This document shows positions 54,894 to 61,635 of a stretch of 64,000 nucleotides of DNA, in pieces. The notes beneath the pieces are model-generated. The model was not told the origin of the DNA and made no database searches. It saw only the letters and a program-made list of their open reading frames with translations. The stretch is from Sandaracinaceae bacterium (GTDB lineage Bacteria > Myxococcota_A > Polyangia > Polyangiales > Houyiibacteriaceae), in assembly GCA_016706685.1 (NCBI GenBank), contig JADJJE010000005.1:186001-250000 (forward strand), given 5' to 3'. The position numbers were made by a program, and so were the translations under genes. How positions within the stretch are numbered: position 1 is the first letter of the stretch; each line of letters starts with the position of its first letter.

Positions 54894-56024
54894 ATGCGAC
54901 TTGGACAATCCACGGCGGTTCTGATGATGGCCCTCACGCTCTCGCTCCACGGGTGCAGCTGCAGCAGCTCACCCGGTGGCGGAGGGCGCGACGCAGGCAC
55001 GCCAGGCGGCACCCGCACGGACAGCGGCAGGGAGTGCGCGCCGGGCTTCCGCTGCGTGGACGGGGAAGACCCCGACGTGGTCTGGGTGATGCGCGAAGAG
55101 GGCAACGTGAACGGGCCCACGTGCACCGAGGTGTGCCGCGCGGCGCTGCCCGACAACTGCGCGTACTACGCCTGCGACGAGGGGCGTCAGGTCGAGTATC
55201 CCGACATGGAGAGCTTCGCCCCCATCGCCGACGGGCTGGGCTTCGCGTGCCGGGAGGGTGGTTGCTGGGGGTCCGAGGCGCCCGGCGAGGGCCTGTACCT
55301 GGTCTCCATCAACGTGGCGGACGACGGCACCCGCAGCTGCTACTTCCCGACCGAGACGCAGGTCAGCTGCGACACGCACCCCGGCAACGCCAACTGCTTC
55401 GGCGAGCGCTATGCGAGCGTGTGCCCCTGCACCGTCCGCCCGCTCGACGAGGCGTGCACCTGGGAGTGCGGGCCGCACGACACCACGCGCGCCACCTGGC
55501 GCACCGAGGGCACTAGCTGCCTCGCGCGCATCAACTACTGGCGCAAGCGCGCATGTGAAGAGGGCTGGGTGGAGTGCCCGCCGGCGGGTCTGCCGCCCAT
55601 GACCGAGTGCACGGCCTGCCACGAGTGCGCCAACTCCGAAGCCGAGCACGACCAAGCGAACGGCGCGCACAGCTCCTTCACGCGCTGCGGCGAGAGCGCC
55701 CAGGGCGAAGGAGGCGGCGCCACCTGCGCCGACGTCATCGACAGCTTCGTGGCCGAGCGCGCCCTCGGCGAAGACGGCGTGATGCGCTGCGAGGGACACT
55801 GCGGCCCGATCTTGAGCCCGGGCTGTCGCAGCTTCAGCTGGGGCAAGGACCGCGACACGGGCTTCCACACGCTCAACTGGGGCGGCTGCAACGCCGACAC
55901 CTGTGAGGCCTACTGCGAGGGCAACCCGGGCAGCTGCTTCACGCACGAGACCTCACCGTCGCTCGAGTGCGACGACCCCGACGAGGGCGCGGAGGCCAAC
56001 CCCGACATCCAGGTCTGCCAGTAA
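54894..56024 (+). CDS. Cysteine-rich CAP/SCP-domain lipoprotein
   Basis: 376 aa. Signal peptide and lipobox SLHGCSCSS (Cys ~20). About 30 cysteines follow. Residues ~205-310 resemble a CAP (SCP/PR-1) domain: CLARINYWRKRACEEGWVECPPAGLPPMTECTACHECANSEAEHDQANGAHSSFTRCGESAQGEGGGATCADVIDSF, with the characteristic early N-x-x-R and later H-x-S and GE positions. The flanks are disulphide-rich segments without a known family. Secreted surface protein. GAGG precedes the ATG by eight bases. Confidence 0.75.
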   Translation: MRLGQSTAVLMMALTLSLHGCSCSSSPGGGGRDAGTPGGTRTDSGRECAPGFRCVDGEDPDVVWVMREEGNVNGPTCTEVCRAALPDNCAYYACDEGRQVEYPDMESFAPIADGLGFACREGGCWGSEAPGEGLYLVSINVADDGTRSCYFPTETQVSCDTHPGNANCFGERYASVCPCTVRPLDEACTWECGPHDTTRATWRTEGTSCLARINYWRKRACEEGWVECPPAGLPPMTECTACHECANSEAEHDQANGAHSSFTRCGESAQGEGGGATCADVIDSFVAERALGEDGVMRCEGHCGPILSPGCRSFSWGKDRDTGFHTLNWGGCNADTCEAYCEGNPGSCFTHETSPSLECDDPDEGAEANPDIQVCQ

Positions 56025-56062
56025 CGGGTACGGAGACCTCCTGCCGGTACGGGTATCGCCCG

Positions 56063-58648
56063 TCAGAGGGCGTGGTCGGTCACGACGGGGGCCGCTGCGC
56101 TCGTCACGACCTGCACCGAGTTCAGCCCCAGCGAGTGAGGGACGACCTGCAGCGCGGCGTCCAGCAGCTCGAGGCAGCCGACCGTCGTCGTGAACGCCAG
56201 CGGCTCGGTGACCGCGTTGCTGTCCGCTCGAAAGGTGATCTCGCCGTTGGGGTTGGGCACCTCGAGCAGCCACAGGCTCCCCGGGACGGGCTCCACCGTG
56301 GCCGAAGAACTCGCCAGGAGCAGACCGCCCTGAGCGGTGATGATCGACGCCGGCGGGCCCTGGTCGCCCGCGCCGCCGTACCAGCGCAACCACGCGAAGC
56401 GTCCGATGGAGTCCGTGCCTGCCGCGAACAGCTCGTCGCCGCCGGAGCGCGCGAAGCGACCCGTGACGCGCAGCTCGCCGGTCTCGAGCTGGTGCAGCGT
56501 GCGGGGCTCTAGCCCCAGGATGAGCGGCACGGTCGTCGAGCTGACCCACGCGGGGCTCGCGCCACTGCCGTCGGCCGGCAGCCGCAACAGCAGCGCGCGC
56601 GTCGTCGTCGCGTAGTGCCAGCCGCCGAGGATGAGGTCACCGTCGTGCGTCTCGATGCCGGTCGCCAGGAGCGGCTCGGTCGCGCCCGCGCAGCCTTGGA
56701 CGTGCCGCGCCCACAGAAGCGTGCCGTCCACCCCGACCTTCATGACGAAGCTGCGAGAGTCCACCGTGGTCGAGCGCGCCTCGCCCACCAGCAGGACACC
56801 TCCGTCCACCGCCAGCACGTCGCGGATGACCTCGTCGTAGTCTGGCGACCCCCACGTCCACGCGCGAACGACGGTGCCGTCTGCGGCAAACACGGCGAGC
56901 AGCGCCTGGCGGTCGCTCGACCCCTCCGCGCGGTGCGTGCCGGCCAACCAGTTCTCCGTCCCGACCAGCTCCGCGGCCCGGACGTAGCCCACCTCGGCGT
57001 TGTCGCTCGAGAGCGCCGCGGCCCACAGGTGTTCCCCGCTCGCGCTGAGCTTCACCAGCACGCCCTCGCGCGTGACGACCAACACGCCGGTGTCCACGGT
57101 GGGCAGCGCGAGGGCGGGGTGCAGCGTCGTGAAGCCAGGGCGGTCGGGCTGGTCGAAGGTGCGCGCCCAGACCAGCGTGCCGTCCTCCTCCACCTTGAGC
57201 AGCGCGCTACCGGTGGACATCGTGGCCAGCAAGCGCCCGTCGTGCGCCCGCTCCAGGGTGGCGTAGTCGTCGTCGGTGCCGGTGGACCAGGCCGTGTCGC
57301 TGTAGCTGCGCGACCACGGGGTGATGAGCGCGTCGGTCACCGGGGGATCGGGCAGCGGCGCGCACGCCCCCGAGGCGAGCTCGAACGAGTCTCCGATGGG
57401 GAACGACGGCCCCTCGATGCGGGCCAGGGTGCGGTCGAACACCCCGAGCCACGCGCCGCTCTTGCCTTCGAGCCCGGCGCTCAAGCGGAAGCAGGGCGTG
57501 CGCGTGCGGTCCACGTCGGCGTCCAGCGAGGGCCCGATGCCCACGTAGGGCCCGAAGAAGCCATAGAGCGGAAAGCGGAGCGAGAGGTCCAGCTCGCCGT
57601 GCAGCGCCGCAGACACCGTGGCCTGGGGCGTCGCGATCTGCTGCGTGAAGTGCGGGCCGCTCACGATGGGCGACACGCCTTCGTCGGCGTCGTACTCGAA
57701 GCCCAGCGTGGCGTCGGCGCCCAGCTCGATTCCGAGGCTCATGGCCCCGGAGACCGAGCCTGTGAAGCGCGCGTCCAAGCTGAGCGAGGGCGTGAACAGC
57801 AGGGGCCCGATGGGCACGTCGGGCAGCGGGATGGTGCCGAGCGGAAGGTCACGTTCATAGTGCCGGGACGCGCGACCCGTGAGGTCCAGCGCCGCGTCGA
57901 ACTCCCCCTCCAACGTGAGCCCGGTGCGCAGATTCAACAGCTGGGCGAGACCCGGGATGTCGCCGGTCAGCAGCCCACCGATCTGGTCGATGATGTCGTC
58001 CAGCTCACCCAGCGCCTCCGCCGGGGTGAGGTCTTCCCAGTCGAAGTGCAGCCAGAAGTGGATGCGCACGGTGGCCAGCAGGGTGCCCGTCCCCGCGACG
58101 CGGTCCTCGGTGGTCGCGTCGTTGTCGTCGCCGTCGAACAGCTCGATGGGCTCGTCCTCGACGCCGATGGAGTGCTCCAAGGTCAAGGGAGCGATGGCCA
58201 CGCCAGGGCCCGTGGGCGCGGGCGGCGGGATGCGCATGGGCGCGTCCACGCGGAGAGGCTGCGCGAGCTCCACGTTCAGCCGCCGGAAGGCGTGGAAGAC
58301 CGTGGTGGGCTCCGTGGTGACGCGCGTCTCTCCGCCGGCTCGCGTGACCGTCAGCACGCGTCGCAGCATCCCCCGCGGCGTGGTCTCGGTGGCGCCAGCG
58401 AGCAGCACCTCGCCTGGCGCCACGGCGTCCACCGTCGGCGTCGACCCCACGAAGATCAGCTCGCTCTGGTCTTCGTTGATCGACATCAACGCCGCGAGGG
58501 TCTGCTCGTCGAGCTCATGGGTCGTGTCGAACAGCTCGTAGTCGATGGAGTGGCTCGCGCCCCCCTCGCTCGAACACCCCGGAGCCCCAAAAACAGGCAA
58601 CATCAGGGCTGCACACCAGACACACGTGCTGACAGGGGAGAGGGTCAT
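56063..58648 (-). CDS. Large exported lipoprotein with C-terminal repeat (propeller-like) region
   Basis: 861 aa. Lipobox APGCSS (Cys ~25). The N-terminal ~400 residues are beta-rich (DLTGRASRHYERDLPLGTIPLPDVPIGPLLFTPSLSLDARFTG), and the C-terminal ~430 residues contain recurrent blocks of the form G-x-L-L-V-V/T-x-x-G-x-L-V-K-L-x-x-x-G-x-x-L-W-A (for example TGVLVVTREGVLVKLSASGEHLWA; GGVLLVGEAR...VMKVGVDGTLLWA), as in WD40/SBBP-like delta-60 propellers of Myxococcota. No catalytic motif. The opposite strand carries a long non-coding open frame. Confidence 0.75.
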   Translation of the reverse strand: MTLSPVSTCVWCAALMLPVFGAPGCSSEGGASHSIDYELFDTTHELDEQTLAALMSINEDQSELIFVGSTPTVDAVAPGEVLLAGATETTPRGMLRRVLTVTRAGGETRVTTEPTTVFHAFRRLNVELAQPLRVDAPMRIPPPAPTGPGVAIAPLTLEHSIGVEDEPIELFDGDDNDATTEDRVAGTGTLLATVRIHFWLHFDWEDLTPAEALGELDDIIDQIGGLLTGDIPGLAQLLNLRTGLTLEGEFDAALDLTGRASRHYERDLPLGTIPLPDVPIGPLLFTPSLSLDARFTGSVSGAMSLGIELGADATLGFEYDADEGVSPIVSGPHFTQQIATPQATVSAALHGELDLSLRFPLYGFFGPYVGIGPSLDADVDRTRTPCFRLSAGLEGKSGAWLGVFDRTLARIEGPSFPIGDSFELASGACAPLPDPPVTDALITPWSRSYSDTAWSTGTDDDYATLERAHDGRLLATMSTGSALLKVEEDGTLVWARTFDQPDRPGFTTLHPALALPTVDTGVLVVTREGVLVKLSASGEHLWAAALSSDNAEVGYVRAAELVGTENWLAGTHRAEGSSDRQALLAVFAADGTVVRAWTWGSPDYDEVIRDVLAVDGGVLLVGEARSTTVDSRSFVMKVGVDGTLLWARHVQGCAGATEPLLATGIETHDGDLILGGWHYATTTRALLLRLPADGSGASPAWVSSTTVPLILGLEPRTLHQLETGELRVTGRFARSGGDELFAAGTDSIGRFAWLRWYGGAGDQGPPASIITAQGGLLLASSSATVEPVPGSLWLLEVPNPNGEITFRADSNAVTEPLAFTTTVGCLELLDAALQVVPHSLGLNSVQVVTSAAAPVVTDHAL

Positions 58649-58654
58649 CTTCCT

Positions 58655-58660
58655 ACGGTA
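58655..58660 (-). promoter_or_regulatory. Putative -10 hexamer (leaderless type)
   Basis: TACCGT, six bases before the ATG at 58648. The six-base gap is AGGAAG, which is also a possible close-spaced ribosome site, so this example is ambiguous. Confidence 0.3.
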
Positions 58661-58768
58661 AGAACTATCGGTGGCGTGTCACCCACAGAGGGCGCGGGGA
58701 TCTGCTCCCGAGCGTTCCGACACCCACCGCCCCCCCTCCGCGATGTACCCTCGGGCAGCGTCGCGTCC

Positions 58769-59314
58769 ATGCTCCTCGTCTACCCGATCCCCGTCATCGT
58801 GGTCACCGTCTTCGTCTTCCTGGTGGTGGCGGGAGCTATCGCCCTATCGCTCCTCCGGTGGTGGAGCCAGCATCGCGACCCGCGCAACGGGCCGATGTTC
58901 CGAAGCTTGGAGCGCGCCATCGCCGAGCGAGACCGCGCGACGACCATGGCGGAGGTCGTCATTCGCGCTGCCTTCGCGGACGGCGACATGAAGCCGACGG
59001 AGTGGGCTGCCATCGAGAGGATGTGCCGCGCCCGCTTCGGAGCTGACGCCGATCTCGCCGACGTCCGGTCAAGGGTCATGTCGGACTACGGCTCAGGCGT
59101 GTCGCCGCGGCGACTGGACCGCGACGTCACGCGAGTGGCCTGGACGCTGGAGGACGCCGACCGGGCCGAGCTCGCCGCGCTGGTGGAGGAGCTCGCCAGC
59201 GAGGGCGGGAGCATCGCCCTGCTCGATGGCTACCGCGGGGGCTCGTCGGGCGACCCGGGTCAGCTCGTGGATGTCATCCGCCGCGCGCTCGGTCCCGGCA
59301 GACCGGGCGCTTGA
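58769..59314 (+). CDS. TerB-like protein with N-terminal membrane anchor
   Basis: 181 aa. One TM helix at ~5-28 (PIPVIVVTVFVFLVVAGAIALSLL). The cytoplasmic part resembles a TerB/tellurite-resistance helical domain: TTMAEVVIRAAFADGDMKPTEWAAIERMCRARFG, with the ADGDMxxxE pattern typical of TerB metal-binding helices. Function unknown; no other ter gene is nearby. The long frame upstream of this ATG is antisense to the large lipoprotein and is not coding. Confidence 0.7.
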   Translation: MLLVYPIPVIVVTVFVFLVVAGAIALSLLRWWSQHRDPRNGPMFRSLERAIAERDRATTMAEVVIRAAFADGDMKPTEWAAIERMCRARFGADADLADVRSRVMSDYGSGVSPRRLDRDVTRVAWTLEDADRAELAALVEELASEGGSIALLDGYRGGSSGDPGQLVDVIRRALGPGRPGA

Positions 59315-59328
59315 GCACTGGTCGACGT

Positions 59329-59901
59329 TCAGCCCTGAACGCTGAGGCCGAGGAAGCACTCGCCCCAGAGCGCTAGCCACGCACGGAAGTCGAGCGGCGA
59401 GTCATCGCTCGATCCCGGATGGTACAGGCTCCGCGATTCGGGAAAGTCGAGCTCACCCGTCCGCCACACGAAGCCGGCCTGCTCACCCGTCACCACCAAC
59501 ACCGAGAAGTCATTGCCTCCGTTGTTGGCGAGGGTGAGGCAACCGTCGGGACGCCCACCTCTCTGCAGCGCGAGCACCTCCGGGCTGAAGACGTCCCCTG
59601 CGCTCGACGCGGCCGCCACCGCCGTCCGAAGCGCAGCGGCTTGGGCGTCGCCGTACCAGAACGGCCGCGCGACGAGCGCATCGTCCGACACGTCCGCGGC
59701 GATCTCATCGAGCGAGTACAGCCAGGACGCGCCGTCGTAGACGAGCCCATCCGCGACCTCGAGCACGAACGTGCGGAACAGCGCAGGCAGCGTGATGCCG
59801 AAGCGAAGCTCGAACGCAGCCACATGCTTGGGCGCTGCGGGCGGCCGAGGCTCGAGGCCCTCGGTGGCGGTCAGGGCGAGTCGGAGTTGGGCAGCGTCCA
59901 T
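59329..59901 (-). CDS. SMI1/KNR4 (SUKH) family protein
   Basis: 190 aa. SUKH core: AFELRFGITLPALFRTFVLEVADGLVYDGASWLYSLDEIA (~27-66) and LTLANNGGNDFSVLVVTGEQAGFVWRTGELDFPES. SUKH proteins are commonly immunity proteins of contact-dependent or polymorphic toxins, but solitary copies also occur; no toxin gene is adjacent. The ATG at 59901 is preferred over one four codons upstream because TATGCT lies seven bases before it and covers the other ATG. Confidence 0.85.
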   Translation of the reverse strand: MDAAQLRLALTATEGLEPRPPAAPKHVAAFELRFGITLPALFRTFVLEVADGLVYDGASWLYSLDEIAADVSDDALVARPFWYGDAQAAALRTAVAAASSAGDVFSPEVLALQRGGRPDGCLTLANNGGNDFSVLVVTGEQAGFVWRTGELDFPESRSLYHPGSSDDSPLDFRAWLALWGECFLGLSVQG

Positions 59902-59908
59902 GGGCGCG

Positions 59909-59914
59909 AGCATA
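59909..59914 (-). promoter_or_regulatory. Putative -10 hexamer (leaderless type)
   Basis: TATGCT, seven bases before the ATG at 59901 on the minus strand. Confidence 0.4.
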
Positions 59915-59971
59915 CGCTAGCTGGCCCGCGATGCGCCTCGCTTGGCCCCGTGCGCAGCGGCACCTTCGTCG

Positions 59972-60226
59972 CTACGGCACTCCCTCGCACGGGTCGCTCA
60001 TGGGGGTCATCGGGACGTAGTTGGCGCACGCACCACCACCACAGTCTGCGATGAAGGGCCCGTCACAGTTCTCCGAGTAGCACCGGCACTGCGCATAGCG
60101 ATTGTCGATGCAGCACGTGACGTAGCCTGCGCCGTCCACGCCTCCGTCGGTCAGAGGCTCAGCGCCTCCACCACAGCCAGCCAGGAGCACCGCGAACACG
60201 ATCGCGCACCCAGCGTCCGACGGCAC
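59972..60226 (-). CDS. Small cysteine-rich lipoprotein, 84 aa
   Basis: Signal peptide and lipobox LLAGCGGG (Cys ~18), then a DGGVDGAG linker and eight more cysteines in ~50 residues (YVTCCIDNRYAQCRCYSENCDGPFIADCGGGACANY). The spacing suggests a small disulphide-knotted surface domain. No known family. The start is GTG. It follows 58 bp after the SUKH gene start on the same strand. Confidence 0.6.
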   Translation of the reverse strand: MPSDAGCAIVFAVLLAGCGGGAEPLTDGGVDGAGYVTCCIDNRYAQCRCYSENCDGPFIADCGGGACANYVPMTPMSDPCEGVP

Positions 60227-60439
60227 TCCCCCATAAGAGCCGGCCAGCGACGTCCTCCAACCAGCCCCGAGAAGTGTCCCATATGGAACGGTACCCCCCG
60301 ACGCGCTCGCTCAGCAACGGGTGAGTGTGACCCAACGGCACTGAGCCGAGCTGGCCGATACGCCGCAGGTCGCGGATGTCGAGGGTCACAGGCGTGTTCC
60401 GCCAGCCAAGGAACACCGCATGGCGCGGGTCTCTGCGCC
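60227..60439. other. Divergent intergenic region with possible coding remnant
   Basis: No gene is assigned. On the minus strand from about 60430 to 60235 a frame reads NTPVTLDIRDLRRIGQLGSV...GGYRSIWDTSRGWLEDVAGRLL, which looks protein-like but has no start or stop of its own and runs into the lipoprotein gene in another frame. It may be the remnant of a lost gene, or the long upstream region of the small lipoprotein. Confidence 0.25.
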
Positions 60440-61159
60440 ATGTCCTACCGCGACGCCCTCCCCGTCCTGGCCGCGCGCGAGCGCGAACTCCAACGTGAGC
60501 TCGAGGCGCTGGACACGCAGCTGGCAGCGCACGACGCGCAGGTGGCGCGCTCGGCCCGTCTCCGCCGCGAGCTCGAGGCGCTGGCGCCGCAGCTGGATCA
60601 CGCGCGGGTACACCGGGCGTTGCCGCTGCTGAGCCAGCTGCGCGTCGCGAGCCCGTGTCGCGAGTCCTGGGAAGGGATGCAGGGCGACGACCGCGTCCGC
60701 CACTGCGGCAAGTGCGACAAGCACGTCTACAACCTCTCGGCGCTCTCACCCCCGCAGGCCGAAGCGCTCTTGCGCGAGCGGGAGGGAGCGCTGTGCGTGC
60801 GCTTCTATCGGCGCGCCGACGGCATGGTGATGACCTCGGACTGCCCGACCGGCAGCGGGCGGCGCCGCCTGCAGAGGCTCGCGGTCGCGGCCACGCTGAC
60901 CGTCAGCGCCGCGGCCGGGGCGGGCATGTACTCGACGGCCACGATGGGGCAGCCCTGTGAGGTGATGGGGGAGATGCCGATGCAGGTCGTCCAAGGCGGC
61001 ATCGGGTCCTACACGCCCCCGCCCATCGAGGAGCCACCGGTCACGGTCGAGTCCGTCGACCTCCCCGTGCTCACGCTGGACCCCTCGGAACCGCCCGCGC
61101 CCGAGCGCGTACCCGTCCCTGCGGACGTGCCGGTGCGGGTACCCATGCCAGGGCGTTGA
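60440..61159 (+). CDS. CxxC-K-x-V-Y-N-L-S membrane protein
   Basis: 239 aa. N-terminal coiled coil (~8-60, ARERELQRELEALDTQLAAHDAQVARSARLRRELEALAPQL), then CRESWEGMQGDDRVRHCGKCDKHVYNLSALSPPQAEALLREREGALCVRFYRRADG (~73-128), a Cys-rich motif recurrent in Myxococcota membrane proteins, followed by one TM helix (~148-168) and a Pro-rich tail with repeating VPVPADVPVRVP. The CxxC pair with two outer cysteines suggests a metal or redox site on the cytoplasmic side. Function unknown. Confidence 0.7.
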   Translation: MSYRDALPVLAARERELQRELEALDTQLAAHDAQVARSARLRRELEALAPQLDHARVHRALPLLSQLRVASPCRESWEGMQGDDRVRHCGKCDKHVYNLSALSPPQAEALLREREGALCVRFYRRADGMVMTSDCPTGSGRRRLQRLAVAATLTVSAAAGAGMYSTATMGQPCEVMGEMPMQVVQGGIGSYTPPPIEEPPVTVESVDLPVLTLDPSEPPAPERVPVPADVPVRVPMPGR

Positions 61160-61266
61160 GCGAAGAGGACGTCGAGCCCAGTCGAGCCCCGTGACGAGCA
61201 AGACATCCGCACCCATCGCGCTCGCGGGTGGGCCCCACCCGCGTGCAGGCCGAGGCGCTGCCGGCA

Positions 61267-61572
61267 GCCGGGGCGGGGCAGGGGTCAGCGGGGGCCCGGG
61301 AACGGGGGGGCGTTCGATGATCGCGGTCGAGGCGCCCGGATGGCTAGGCGCGACGAGGGAGCATACCGACTGGTATGTGACCGAGGAGCAACGACGCCAG
61401 CCGGGATGCCTCGGCCGCGAGCGCGAACGACTCACCCGTTCCCGGGCCCCAGGGGCGTGGGGGGACCCAAAAAAGCAAACGCAGCGCGAAGCGCGGAGTG
61501 CCGCTTTTAGGGAGGACCCGACAGGACGCGCCAGCGCGTCCGTGCCCGCCGCGACCCCTGCCCCGCCCCGGC
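61267..61572. repeat. Dispersed MITE-like element, copy B (306 bp)
   Basis: Perfect 20-bp inverted ends at 61267-61286 and 61553-61572, identical to those of copy A. The right-hand 56 bp (61517-61572) and GGGCGTGGGGGGACCC (61453-61468) match copy A inverted; an extra ~160 bp distinguishes it. GTCGAGCCCAGTCG lies 82 bp to the left (61171-61184), as beside copy C. The rest of the 61160-61635 gap holds no gene; short frames here translate the repeat. Confidence 0.7.
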
Positions 61573-61635
61573 TGCCCACCACCACGCCCCCCAGCACTGG
61601 TGTTTCCCCCAGAGACCGGTAAAGATGGGCACCGA

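Noticed and set aside
56615..58768. Long plus-strand frame (~718 codons) upstream of the TerB-like gene
   Set aside because: Fully antisense to the large lipoprotein gene; only the part from 58769 has a membrane helix and coherent domain.
61191..61622. 143-aa frame between the CxxC protein and the TPR gene
   Set aside because: Translates repeat copy B; the same peptide arises from copy A, so it is repeat-derived.
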